Shown here piece after piece: positions 1-8,108 of a DNA stretch of 64,000 bases. The stretch covers positions 1 through 64,000 of the forward strand of contig NZ_SMAR01000017.1 of the NCBI RefSeq assembly GCF_004342225.1, given 5' to 3'. The notes beneath the pieces were generated by a model. It was not told where the DNA came from. It made no database searches and saw nothing but the letters and a program-made list of their open reading frames with translations. The position numbers and the translations under genes were made by a program. The number at the start of each line of letters is the position of its first letter. Positions within the stretch are counted from its first letter, which is position 1. Source of the DNA: Martelella mediterranea (GTDB lineage Bacteria > Pseudomonadota > Alphaproteobacteria > Rhizobiales > Rhizobiaceae).

Positions 1-11
1 GCTCGGGTCAT
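1..11 (-). CDS. 5' end of a gene running off the left edge
   Basis: Only the first codons (Met-Thr-Arg) of a leftward gene can be seen. The reason to call it is the AAAGGAG ribosome-binding site about eight bases before an ATG on the minus strand. Nothing can be said about the product. Confidence 0.35.
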
Positions 12-174
12 CGGAAATCTCCTTTGACACAAGGAATCACAAATCACACAAAAACGGAATCCCATACGATTCATTCATCGCGCCTGACGCTCTAATGGCC
101 CCTGAGGAAAGAAATCGAATGAGCTGAACCGGAAGCAGGACGGCAAAACGGCCTCAAACGTTCGGATCTGCCTT

Positions 175-1578
175 TTATGTATCATTGGCCTCAGTTGTTT
201 TCGCTTCCGAGGAGCTGGCTTCTGCCTTACGGCGCCTGCGCTCATGCCGTGCATGTGACAGCGCTTTAAGGCGCGTGCGAACGCCACTATAAAGCGTACC
301 AACAAATGCGCGTCCACGGTCCACCTCACGCAGTTCCTGCGCATAGGCAAGCGCCAGTGCATTTCGGTAGCTTTCCAATCCCTCGCTCAGGCTTGCTTCG
401 ACACGGCGCATGACCGAAACCCAGACCGGCGAAACAAGAAGCGAAATAGCCGTCACAGCGATCACGAGCCTGTAGAGATCCTGATTGAGCGCAGCTGCTG
501 AAAGCCCGGCAGCAGCCAGCACAAAAGAAAACTCACCAATCTGCGCCATAGAAAGTCCGGCAATCAGCGCTGTCTGGGCAGAAGACCCGGTCCAGCGCAA
601 GAACATGACATTCAGCACCGACTTGGCAGCGACAACACCAAAAGCCACAAGCAAAACGCTGAACAGCTGATCCCAGATGAACTGCAGATCGATCAGCAAT
701 CCGATAGAGAGGAAAAAGATGACCAGAAGAACGCTCTGGATTGGCTCAACCACAGGAATGATACGGCTGCGCAACGTTGAATTGCCCACACAGATACCAG
801 CCAGAAATGCACCATAGGCGGGTGACATACCGGCAACGCCGGAGATGGCGGCGGCAGAAAAGCATAACGCCAGCGCGCCGAGCGCAAGCAGCTCCACCTT
901 ATCCTCGACCTTGTCGGAAAACGGCACTTTCAACTTGCCAAACCGACTGAAATACCAGAGCAGACCGGCCATGATGCCAACGGCCACGACAACCTTTATC
1001 AGCGTCTGGGTGACATCAAAGCCGTCACCGCCAAAGCTCGATACAAAAATCAACATCGGAACAACGGCAATATCCTGCGCAATCAGCACGCCGACCGCGA
1101 TTTTACCTGCATCGCCGCGCAAAGCTCCCATTTCATCGAGCATCTTCATCGCAACAACGGTCGAAGAGATTGCAAACACAAAGGACAGGATCACGACCTC
1201 ACGCGTCGTCGCCTCCAGCGCAAAGCCTATAATGCCTGCCAGTATGGCCGCCGTTGCCAATTGCCCCAGCACCACAAGAAGCGCCTGCTTCAGTGAGAGA
1301 ACAAAGGCACGAATCGACAATTCCATGCCGATGAAGAACAGCAGAACCACAACGCCCATCTCACCCAGAAAAGCGATATCGGCATCCTCGGAGATCAGGC
1401 CGAACCCCGTCGGCCCAAGAAGAATCCCGGCCAGAATGAAACCCACGAGGGGCGGTTGCCGCAACCAGAGAAAGCCAAGCCCTGCCAGCGCTGCGACCGC
1501 AATCACAAGTGCTATCGGCACAAACGCACCGCCATGCGCTCCCGCCTGGTTCACTGCTTCATGGACCGCTGTTTCCAT
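175..1578 (-). CDS. CPA2-family monovalent cation:proton antiporter
   Basis: A 467-residue integral membrane protein of the KefB/RosB-type sodium/proton exchanger family, expected in the inner membrane exchanging K+ or Na+ for protons. Almost the whole length is hydrophobic helices, including the family-like stretches FILAGILLGP near the N-terminus and FLAGICVG in the middle. The last 70 residues are hydrophilic and basic, with no TrkA-N/RCK domain, so this is the short form without the NAD-binding regulatory tail. The start at 1578 was preferred to an upstream in-frame codon because ACGGAG lies ten bases before it. It stands alone on its strand. Substrate is inferred from family only. Confidence 0.85.
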   Translation of the reverse strand: METAVHEAVNQAGAHGGAFVPIALVIAVAALAGLGFLWLRQPPLVGFILAGILLGPTGFGLISEDADIAFLGEMGVVVLLFFIGMELSIRAFVLSLKQALLVVLGQLATAAILAGIIGFALEATTREVVILSFVFAISSTVVAMKMLDEMGALRGDAGKIAVGVLIAQDIAVVPMLIFVSSFGGDGFDVTQTLIKVVVAVGIMAGLLWYFSRFGKLKVPFSDKVEDKVELLALGALALCFSAAAISGVAGMSPAYGAFLAGICVGNSTLRSRIIPVVEPIQSVLLVIFFLSIGLLIDLQFIWDQLFSVLLVAFGVVAAKSVLNVMFLRWTGSSAQTALIAGLSMAQIGEFSFVLAAAGLSAAALNQDLYRLVIAVTAISLLVSPVWVSVMRRVEASLSEGLESYRNALALAYAQELREVDRGRAFVGTLYSGVRTRLKALSHARHERRRRKAEASSSEAKTTEANDT

Positions 1579-1902
1579 CTGAATATTACTCCGTCTGGCC
1601 GGTTTCAAGAACCGATGCCGCTGCAGGAAACTCAACCAGTGACATCAGGCGTCAAACATCCGGTCTAATCACAAACCTTAAAAATCAAACTAACGGCACT
1701 ATCCCCCACCCTGAGACCACACCTGATATGTGCCGCATGATCGCAAAACTGGCACAGAGTAGTCTTCGGCTCAGTTTTTCCACCGTTCAGGACAAGAATG
1801 ATAAAGATTGGTGCTGGTTCAGCTGCACCGCAACAACGATTTTTCTTTGAACATGGCGTGATCTGTCATATGATCGATACACAACACGATGGAGGAGACG
1901 AC
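1579..1902. other. Intergenic, no feature recognised
   Basis: About 320 bases between the leftward antiporter and a rightward microprotein, so both promoters should lie here. I see no clear repeat, RNA or convincing promoter hexamers. An open frame from 1509 to 1850 has no ribosome-binding site or recognisable product and is not called. Confidence 0.4.
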
Positions 1903-1980
1903 ATGAGTTTATCACGGTCCCTGCATACTATATTGATCGGCGCCGCCTTCGCATTCATTGCGTTTATGTTGTTCGTTTAA
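1903..1980 (+). CDS. 25-residue single-helix membrane microprotein
   Basis: A very short gene whose start is set by a strong GGAGGAG site about six bases before the ATG. The product is a short polar N-terminus (MSLSRSLH) followed by one hydrophobic helix that reaches the C-terminus. Such single-pass microproteins usually sit in the inner membrane and modulate a partner, but no partner is evident here. A 9-bp hairpin follows at 2019-2040. The reading frame is open further upstream, but only this start has a ribosome-binding site. Function unknown; evidence is the initiation signal and hydrophobic pattern only. Confidence 0.55.
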   Translation: MSLSRSLHTILIGAAFAFIAFMLFV

Positions 1981-2018
1981 GCGGCCCTGATACAAACCTG
2001 CAAAGACATCGATATTTA

Positions 2019-2040
2019 TCCGGTTCCTGCGGGAACCGGA
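2019..2040. repeat. Perfect 9-bp hairpin after the microprotein gene
   Basis: The arms TCCGGTTCC and GGAACCGGA flank a four-base loop. There is no T-tract, so it may stabilise the 3' end of the short transcript rather than terminate it. Confidence 0.5.
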
Positions 2041-2189
2041 CAAGGCATTTCTGCGTTTCGTTACTGCGAGCAATAGAAGAAAAAATCTGTCTCAGCCGCA
2101 GATCTGCCGAAATTGGCGCGCCTTGTTCAAGCGCTTCAGGCAGGCGTCACGTATGAGCCAGAGAAATTCACAGAACCGGAGGTATCGAA

Positions 2190-2480
2190 ATGTTTGAACG
2201 CGGCATATCGGCCAATGAAATTCTTGAGAAAGTTCGTCCTTCCGAGCATTCTCACCATTTTACCGATACCCTTCGCGGTGAAGTGAATGCACTGAGCAAC
2301 GTGGCGCGCAAGCACCCCGCCGCAAGTGGATCCACGCTCGCAGCTGTCAGCCTGGTGGCCTTCGGACTTGGCTTTTTGGCCGGACACCTCGAAAGCGATG
2401 CGCGCAAGCCTGTTAAAACGTTTTTCAAAAAGCGTCGGCGACGCTTCGGACGCGGCGCACGCCGTGGCCCATTCGCCTGA
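2190..2480 (+). CDS. Small membrane protein with an arginine-rich tail
   Basis: A 96-residue protein of unknown function. Residues 1-46 are polar with several His, residues 48-66 form a single hydrophobic helix (AAVSLVAFGLGFLAGHL), and the last 25 residues are strongly basic, with a KKRRRRFGRGARR cluster. The topology is expected to keep the basic tail in the cytoplasm, where it could contact nucleic acid or phospholipid. The start follows a CCGGAGG site with good spacing. No operon partner lies on either side. Confidence 0.65.
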   Translation: MFERGISANEILEKVRPSEHSHHFTDTLRGEVNALSNVARKHPAASGSTLAAVSLVAFGLGFLAGHLESDARKPVKTFFKKRRRRFGRGARRGPFA

Positions 2481-2666
2481 TCCTGCCCTGACGATCCATC
2501 GGGGGCAAGGCAGTCTGCCGTGGTCTAAATTCTGGCGGGCTGTCTGACGTGATAGGCGCGGTCAAAACCAAGCAGGCTCGCAGCCGGTCACGACGCAAGA
2601 TTCCGCTCGATTGTTACCGCAAGGGCTGACTGGATCGAAGCAAGAAAACGAGATGTCAGTGCAGGC

Positions 2667-2690
2667 TATACACTTAAGCGGACAGGATTT
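2667..2690. repeat. Short dispersed repeat, copy 1
   Basis: This 24-base stretch matches 48,080-48,101 (shared core CGGACAGGATTT preceded by a TATAC-CT-AA block). It is followed by a TTTCCGCT that can pair with AGCGGA inside it. Both copies are intergenic, so it is probably a degenerate member of a genomic repeat family. Confidence 0.4.
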
Positions 2691-2735
2691 TGCAAGATTT
2701 CCGCTACGTCTAAGAAGATGAAATCACTTAGAAAA

Positions 2736-2812
<77 letters not shown>

Positions 2813-3074
2813 ACCTACCGTAACGGTGCGTTTCCTCTAGACTTTCGCCGCATCAAGCGCAAGAGGCAAATTGCGGTTAATCTGCAAAATCGGAAAATTT
2901 GCCTTGATGGGCGTGCTAGCGGAACGAAGCTCCCACGAGATGTTGGCAGCGCGGTCGCTACACAATCGGGCTGCCCCTACAACCGGTCCTTTTAGGAGCA
3001 GCACCAGTGAAGGTGCGTCTTGTGACCGTGGACATGAGACTTCCGCGACAAGACTGCCGCGCTTGATCCCCACA

Positions 3075-3122
3075 GCAGCGTGCTTTCCGAAAATCGGAAT
3101 CGATTTTCGGAAAGCACGCTGC
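3075..3122. repeat. 22-bp perfect inverted repeat with GAAT loop
   Basis: Two perfectly complementary 22-base arms beginning GCAGCGTGCTTTCCG are separated by the tetraloop GAAT. It lies in the 364-base gap between tRNA-Pro and a membrane-protein gene, twelve bases or so before a second palindrome that also has a GAAT loop. I associate this kind of element with Brucella-group intergenic repeats. The rest of the gap (2813-3074) shows nothing recognisable. Confidence 0.75.
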
Positions 3123-3136
3123 GTAAATTCAATAAG

Positions 3137-3180
3137 TTAGAGCGACCTTTTTGCATCCGAATGGATGCACGGCGCTCTAA
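3137..3180. repeat. Dispersed palindromic repeat, copy 1
   Basis: Outer arms TTAGAGCG/CGCTCTAA enclose inner arms TGCATCC/GGATGCA around a GAAT loop. Thirty of 31 bases from 3148 are repeated at 43,251-43,281, and a diverged copy lies at 46,170-46,206. It overlaps the 3' end of the leftward gene that stops at 3177, so it would form a hairpin at the end of that mRNA. Confidence 0.8.
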
Positions 3181-3785
3181 TCGAGAAAGCGGAACTGAGA
3201 GGCGATCCACCAGACTTCTGCACAAATGGCAACAATCGCTACACCAAAGTGATAGCTTTTTCGCCGGACAAAAATGCTGGCGATGCACATGAGGCAAAGA
3301 AGTGTCTGGCGTATTGGGTAGATGGCTCCGAGGGCCTGAAAATATGTTGCGCCTTTCAGCGCGGAATCCAGCATATCGACCATAAAAATGGCTGCGAGAA
3401 GTCCGTAGAACCATTGCTGACGGGAGTGAAAATAATCCCGGTAGCCAGCATATTCTTTAAGGTCATCGGGAAATAGTAAAGCCGAAACGAAGAAAATCAA
3501 CGCCGCATAGCCAAGCACAAACACATACTCGCTGAAATGCCAGCGCGTGACCCGGTAAAGACCAAATTCAAACCACCAGAAATGGATGACAGTCAGAAGC
3601 ATAAAGAACACCCACGCCAGATGCGGGAGATATATCTTATTGCGGGCCGGGTGCTGCACAAAGCGGGAGAGGCCGGTGAGCAAGCGCGTTACGCTCAGCC
3701 CGGTTACAACACCAATAACAATCCGCACATGGGTAAAAGCCTGCGGGTCTGATGTAACACTGGTGGCCAAAACCGGTTCACTCAT
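3177..3785 (-). CDS. Multi-pass membrane protein of unknown function
   Basis: A 202-residue protein with about five hydrophobic helices and aromatic-rich segments (HFWWFEFGLYR, QQWFYGLLAAIF). It has no signal peptide or recognisable catalytic motif. The start has a GAGG site at usable spacing. Its stop codon lies inside a dispersed palindrome (3137-3180), which probably forms the 3' hairpin. It is not close enough to either neighbour to suggest an operon. I do not recognise the family. Confidence 0.7.
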   Translation of the reverse strand: MSEPVLATSVTSDPQAFTHVRIVIGVVTGLSVTRLLTGLSRFVQHPARNKIYLPHLAWVFFMLLTVIHFWWFEFGLYRVTRWHFSEYVFVLGYAALIFFVSALLFPDDLKEYAGYRDYFHSRQQWFYGLLAAIFMVDMLDSALKGATYFQALGAIYPIRQTLLCLMCIASIFVRRKSYHFGVAIVAICAEVWWIASQFRFLD

Positions 3786-3957
3786 ATGTCGCCTCTGTCT
3801 CCGACAGATCTCTCACTCTTTCACCAGCCGAAGCTCTAACCGGTCCCGAATGCAAAAGGATGGCATTCTGACGCAAGGCGCTGTCATGCCGATGCCGGGC
3901 GGAAAACGTTGCATATCTCAAAATCGCAACATGCCTTGCTTATTGCGTTTTATCAGA

Positions 3958-4695
3958 TCAAACCCACCCGGTCGATAAAGCACTTTCCCAGTCCTTCATA
4001 CCGCTTTCGCGCGCCAGCGCGACAGAGCGCCGGGTATCATAGGGCACCTGATGGAAGGACGGTTGCCATCCCCGTTCGGTCTTTTCAATGGTCGCATAGG
4101 CTGCAAACGGGGTTGCGGTTTCAAGCTTATGGTCAAATGGCAGAAAGTAAGAAAAACCCGGACAACCGACGCTGCCGGGGTTAACGATCAGACGACCATC
4201 ACTCAGCCACACCGACCGGGCAATATGAGAATGCCCGCAAAGCATCAGAGGGTAGTTCACACCTTCAGCCTCGGCCTCGATCTCAGCGAGCGGCCTGAGT
4301 GTAAACTGCCCGGTTTCCAGAAGCGTTTCCGTCCACATGACCTGATCGCTTGCCGGTGTGGCGTGACAGAGATAAACGTCATTTGCGACCACAAGTGCGG
4401 CCGGCATGTCGCGAACCCATTGCAAATGCTCATCAGACAGCTGGCGATAGGCCGGCTGCTCCCAGTCGCCCATTGCCTCAAACGGCCGATCGACAAGTGC
4501 GCGGTCATGATTGCCCCGAACCGTCGGCAGATCGAGCGGCATCAGGCGTTCGGCGGTCTCACCAGCCAGAAGCGGCGAAGAAAAGCTATCACCGAGATTG
4601 ACGATAAGGTCGGGCTGATGGCGCTCGATATCCGCCAGAACCGCATCCAGTGCATCGACATTGCCGTGGATATCCGCAATCGCTGCAATCTTCAT
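3958..4695 (-). CDS. Calcineurin-like metallophosphoesterase (YfcE/DUF2851-type fold)
   Basis: A 245-residue metallophosphoesterase expected to bind two metal ions and hydrolyse a phosphomonoester or diester. The family motifs are complete: ADIHGN (Asp8, His10), NLGDSF (Gly35-Asp36), RGNHDR (residues 60-65) and CGHSH (153-157). It is the last gene of the leftward ureide operon, five bases after uraH, so it is almost certainly co-transcribed with it. Why a phosphoesterase sits in a urate-degradation operon is not obvious: it could act on a signalling nucleotide or a purine-derived phosphate. The substrate cannot be read from the sequence, and the YfcE-type label is a loose fold assignment. Confidence 0.85.
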   Translation of the reverse strand: MKIAAIADIHGNVDALDAVLADIERHQPDLIVNLGDSFSSPLLAGETAERLMPLDLPTVRGNHDRALVDRPFEAMGDWEQPAYRQLSDEHLQWVRDMPAALVVANDVYLCHATPASDQVMWTETLLETGQFTLRPLAEIEAEAEGVNYPLMLCGHSHIARSVWLSDGRLIVNPGSVGCPGFSYFLPFDHKLETATPFAAYATIEKTERGWQPSFHQVPYDTRRSVALARESGMKDWESALSTGWV

Positions 4696-4700
4696 AAAAC

Positions 4701-5057
4701 TCAGCTCCCCCGATAGGTTGAGTAGCTGTATGCGGAAAGAAGCAGCGGCACATGGTAATGCGCCGTTTCATCGGCAATCGTGAAGCGCAGCGGGATATCT
4801 TCCAGAAAAGCGGGCTGAGCAGACGTCGCCCCGGTCCGCCTGAGATAGTCCCCGGAATGAAAGACCATCTCATATTGACCGGCCTCGATCTCTTCCGGCT
4901 TCAGAACGGCCCCGCCATCAATTCGGCCATCATCATTGGTGAAAACGGTTTTGATAAACTCGCGACCGGCGCGACCGACCCGGTAGACGTCAATTTTCAT
5001 GTCATCGGCCGGCTGGCCGATTGCGGTATCGAGTACGTGTGTTGTCAGTCCGGTCAA
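4701..5057 (-). CDS. uraH: 5-hydroxyisourate hydrolase
   Basis: A 118-residue transthyretin-like protein that opens 5-hydroxyisourate (the product of urate oxidation) to OHCU. The family hallmarks are the N-terminal TTHVLD (His7), the HYHVPLLLS strand and the C-terminal YRGS at residues 115-118, which lines the active site. Length is typical of bacterial members. Its start overlaps the stop of the upstream ureidoglycolate lyase gene by four bases (ATGA), so translation is probably coupled. No signal peptide is present, so the enzyme is cytoplasmic. Confidence 0.95.
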   Translation of the reverse strand: MTGLTTHVLDTAIGQPADDMKIDVYRVGRAGREFIKTVFTNDDGRIDGGAVLKPEEIEAGQYEMVFHSGDYLRRTGATSAQPAFLEDIPLRFTIADETAHYHVPLLLSAYSYSTYRGS

Positions 5058-5554
5058 AGTGGGCTCTCCTCGATCACAAACAAAGCTGGGTAGAAATACT
5101 CTTCGAGATTGTGGCCGGGTCCGGCACGATCCACAACCAGAAAATCACTTGTTTCACCAAGTGTCATCAGTGGATGATGCCAGACATTCGCGAAATAGTT
5201 CACGCCCTGCCCTGGCTCGGCTTTGAAAACACGCGGCTTACCCGGCGTCCCGCCCATATCTTCGGCGACGATTACCAGAAACGGGCGCCCGCTCAGTGGC
5301 GAGAAACTCTGGCTTCCAAATGGGTGCCGCTCCATCATATCGACATGATAGGGAAACTTTCGCGGCTCTCCGCGAAAGATACTGATTGCCACTGTCGCGT
5401 CTTCTCCAAGCGCCTCGGCCGATGACAGCGCGTTGAAGCGCGCTGTCGTACCACCATTGATCATCACGACTTTTTCCGGATCGGGCCAGACGACATCACC
5501 AAACGGGCGGAACAGTTCCGGCGTCAGAGGCTCGATTGCAAGCCGGATGCTCAT
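5054..5554 (-). CDS. allA: Ureidoglycolate lyase
   Basis: A 166-residue cupin-type enzyme that splits ureidoglycolate into glyoxylate and urea, the last step encoded by this operon. The N-terminal LTPELFRPFGDVV and the DMMERHPFGSQSF and NVWHHPLM stretches are characteristic of the AllA family; the histidines there belong to the cupin active site. Its start shares one base with the allantoicase stop and its stop overlaps uraH. An AllA following an allantoicase (rather than an amidohydrolase) means urea, not ammonia, is released. Confidence 0.93.
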   Translation of the reverse strand: MSIRLAIEPLTPELFRPFGDVVWPDPEKVVMINGGTTARFNALSSAEALGEDATVAISIFRGEPRKFPYHVDMMERHPFGSQSFSPLSGRPFLVIVAEDMGGTPGKPRVFKAEPGQGVNYFANVWHHPLMTLGETSDFLVVDRAGPGHNLEEYFYPALFVIEESPL

Positions 5555-6585
5555 CAGCCCTTCACCCCGTAAAGCCGCAGGCGGCTCACGCCTCCATCGG
5601 GATAGATAGCAAACCGGACATGCGTCACCGGCCCAATGTCGCTGATAGCACCGCCGCTGATTTCGTGGATATGGTCAGCCTGAAGCTGAGTCTTATCCAG
5701 AACAGGCGTCCAGTTTTCACTGTCTGCTATCTGCGCATCGGTGAAAACATCGGGCTGGTCTGGCAGGTTGGCTCCCAAAAGCGCGCAACTGTGCGGGAAA
5801 TTCCCTTTGAAATGGGCTGTATCCACGACCATACGGCGAATGATCCCAGGATGACCAAGCTTCAGGATCACCCAGTCATGACCCGGCCCGCGCCGCCGTG
5901 CGGTTTCCCAGCCATCACCCATATTGACACCCCGACCGGGGGCCAGCATACGATCAGGATGACCGAAATGGGCATCAGACCAATGCAGCGCATGCGTTCC
6001 ACCAAAAATATAAGCCAGATCGACTTCTTCGCTGGCGCCGACCTTGTTCCAGTTGAAATAAGCAGAACCGTAGGCTCTCAAACGTGCAATTCCGCCATCG
6101 GGATACATATGGATACGCAGATGCGTAAACACCATCTGACGCTTTTCCTGATCCAGCTCGACAAAATGATGGCTGCTCGGCCCCAGATCGGTCACACCCA
6201 GAATATCCTGCCAGTCGGCGTTGGCATCCGGTTCTCCGCTTTCCATGAAGCAGCCCTGTATCGAGCACTGCGGCGGATAGTTTCCGGTAAAGTGGGTGGT
6301 ATCGATATCGAAGCCCCGAATGCGCCCCGGCATGGCAAGGCGGATAATCGCCCAGTCATGTCCCGGCTCGCGTTTACGGCGGCTTTCCCAACCGTCCATC
6401 CACTTGCCATGTTCATCATATTCACCCGGCAGAAACACCGGTGAATCATCCTTCAGCATACGCGCCAGCGGGGCGAAAAACTGGTCAGTTGCATAAATTG
6501 CGCGCGCACCCAGCCGTGCCGATGCCAGATTGATTGCGCCAATGGCAAAATCCGGCAGGGCGACACTTTTTTCTTGTTCAGACAT
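5554..6585 (-). CDS. alc: Allantoicase
   Basis: A 343-residue enzyme that hydrolyses allantoate to ureidoglycolate and urea. The sequence contains two similar halves, as expected for allantoicase: each has a DGWE(S/T)xRRR block followed by GHDW, then a stretch ending xFxGNxP (residues about 65-110 and 225-275). Length fits the family. The gene starts three bases after the uraD stop. All features point to an intact enzyme within the ureide operon. Confidence 0.93.
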   Translation of the reverse strand: MSEQEKSVALPDFAIGAINLASARLGARAIYATDQFFAPLARMLKDDSPVFLPGEYDEHGKWMDGWESRRKREPGHDWAIIRLAMPGRIRGFDIDTTHFTGNYPPQCSIQGCFMESGEPDANADWQDILGVTDLGPSSHHFVELDQEKRQMVFTHLRIHMYPDGGIARLRAYGSAYFNWNKVGASEEVDLAYIFGGTHALHWSDAHFGHPDRMLAPGRGVNMGDGWETARRRGPGHDWVILKLGHPGIIRRMVVDTAHFKGNFPHSCALLGANLPDQPDVFTDAQIADSENWTPVLDKTQLQADHIHEISGGAISDIGPVTHVRFAIYPDGGVSRLRLYGVKG

Positions 6586-6588
6586 TCA

Positions 6589-7083
6589 TCACTCCGAGAG
6601 AAGGGCTTTTAATCTTATTTCGGCGATCTTCTCGACCTGCTGACAGGCATCAGCCTTCTCCGCATCGGCAGGATTTTCAATCCGGCGCCGAAAAGCGGCA
6701 AGAATATCGTCCTTATCGAGCCCTGAGACTGCAATTATGAAAGGAAAACCGAACTTATCTATATAGGCAGTGTTGAGTTTCGTAAACTCTGCGTGCTCGG
6801 CCTCTGACAAACGATCAAGACCAGCACCCGCCTGTTCCTTGCGGCTGTCTTCGGTCAGATCACCAGCAACAGCAAGCTTGCCTGCCAGATCCGGATGCGC
6901 CCGAAGAACTCCAAGCCGCTCATCCGAACCAGCGGCACGAAAAACCTCGCAAAGCGCGGCGTGAACACCTTTTGCGGTCAACGGCTCGCAAACGAGTCCC
7001 TGATCATAAGCGCGTTCCGCAATAAACGGGGAGTGCTCGAACACACCACCAAAACGGCGAATGAATTCATCACGCTCAATCAT
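6589..7083 (-). CDS. uraD: OHCU decarboxylase
   Basis: A 164-residue protein that decarboxylates 2-oxo-4-hydroxy-4-carboxy-5-ureidoimidazoline stereospecifically to S-allantoin. Family signatures are FGGVFEHSPFIAERA near the N-terminus (including the catalytic His), RAHPDLAG in the middle, and FGFPFIIAVSG towards the C-terminus. It overlaps the puuE stop codon by four bases. It is a stand-alone domain, not fused to uraH or to an allantoinase. Confidence 0.94.
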   Translation of the reverse strand: MIERDEFIRRFGGVFEHSPFIAERAYDQGLVCEPLTAKGVHAALCEVFRAAGSDERLGVLRAHPDLAGKLAVAGDLTEDSRKEQAGAGLDRLSEAEHAEFTKLNTAYIDKFGFPFIIAVSGLDKDDILAAFRRRIENPADAEKADACQQVEKIAEIRLKALLSE

Positions 7084-8015
7084 GCAGAGGCTCCTTCCGG
7101 ATAATGTTTTTCATGCCAGTGCCGCGCAATATCCACCCGGCGTGGCAACCAGACCTTGTCATGGTTGAGCACATAATCGAGGAAGCGTTTCAGCGCGGCA
7201 GCACGGCCCGGCTTGCCAGCCAGACGGCAATGCAGACCAACCGACATCATTTTTGGCATCCCTTCGCGCCCTTCTTCATAAAGCGTATCGAAGGCATCCT
7301 TCAGATAATTGAAAAACTGATCTCCGGCATTAAACCCTTGCGGTGTCGCAAACCGCATATCGTTGTTGTCCAGAGTATAGGGAATGCGCAGGAACGGCTT
7401 GCCCTCCGGTGTACTGACCCAATAGGGCAGGTCATCGTCATAGCAATCGGACGAATAGAGAAACCCGCCCTCTTCCATGACCAGCTTCAGCGTATTATCC
7501 GACGGTTTCCCCTGATAGAAACCGTAAGGGCGCTCTCCGGTGACTTCCGTATGAAGCCGAACAGCTTCAAGAATATGAGCGCGTTCAGTCTCTATGTCGA
7601 AGTCTTTATACTCCAGCCAGCGCAACCCATGGCTGGCAATCTCCCAGCCAGCTTCTTTCATCGCCGCGACAGCTTCCGGGTTGCGGGCCATCGCCACGGA
7701 AACCCCATAAACCGTTGCCGGAACCCTGAACTTCGTGAAGGTCCGCCACAGTCGCCAGAATCCGGCTCGCGAGCCGTATTCATAGAGCGATTCCATGTTC
7801 TGGTTTCGCTGCCCAGGCCACGGGGCTGCCCCGACGATTTCAGATAACAGGCACTCAGAGGCGGGATCACCATCGAGAATGCAGGATTCTCCACCCTCTT
7901 CATAATTAATGACAAATTGCACCGCGATACGGGCATCGCCCGGCCAGAGCGGGTCAGGCCCTTGCCGTCCATAGCCAACGAGATCACGCGGATAGTCGCT
8001 CAGATCAGCGTACAT
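7080..8015 (-). CDS. puuE: Allantoinase, polysaccharide-deacetylase-like (PuuE)
   Basis: A 311-residue NodB-fold enzyme that hydrolyses allantoin to allantoate, unrelated to the amidohydrolase-type allantoinases. The N-terminal DLVGYGRQGPDPLWP and the YEEGGE, EIASHG and YGFYQG blocks are typical of PuuE. The reading frame is open to 8102, but the start at 8015 has an AGGGGA site and gives the family length. First gene of the tight group puuE-uraD-alc-allA-uraH-phosphoesterase. No urate oxidase is present in the window, so that step must be encoded elsewhere. Confidence 0.92.
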   Translation of the reverse strand: MYADLSDYPRDLVGYGRQGPDPLWPGDARIAVQFVINYEEGGESCILDGDPASECLLSEIVGAAPWPGQRNQNMESLYEYGSRAGFWRLWRTFTKFRVPATVYGVSVAMARNPEAVAAMKEAGWEIASHGLRWLEYKDFDIETERAHILEAVRLHTEVTGERPYGFYQGKPSDNTLKLVMEEGGFLYSSDCYDDDLPYWVSTPEGKPFLRIPYTLDNNDMRFATPQGFNAGDQFFNYLKDAFDTLYEEGREGMPKMMSVGLHCRLAGKPGRAAALKRFLDYVLNHDKVWLPRRVDIARHWHEKHYPEGASA

Positions 8016-8108
8016 TGATTCCCCTATGTTATTGATCGCGCAAACGTTAGCACTGTCGACAACATGTGGAAAGCCGCAAGCGCACCCGCTCGATGCGGCC
8101 AAAAGGCG

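Noticed and set aside
4956-5093. ORFs on the plus strand through the ureide operon
   Set aside because: All are short or antisense shadows of genes with strong motifs and tight spacing on the minus strand.
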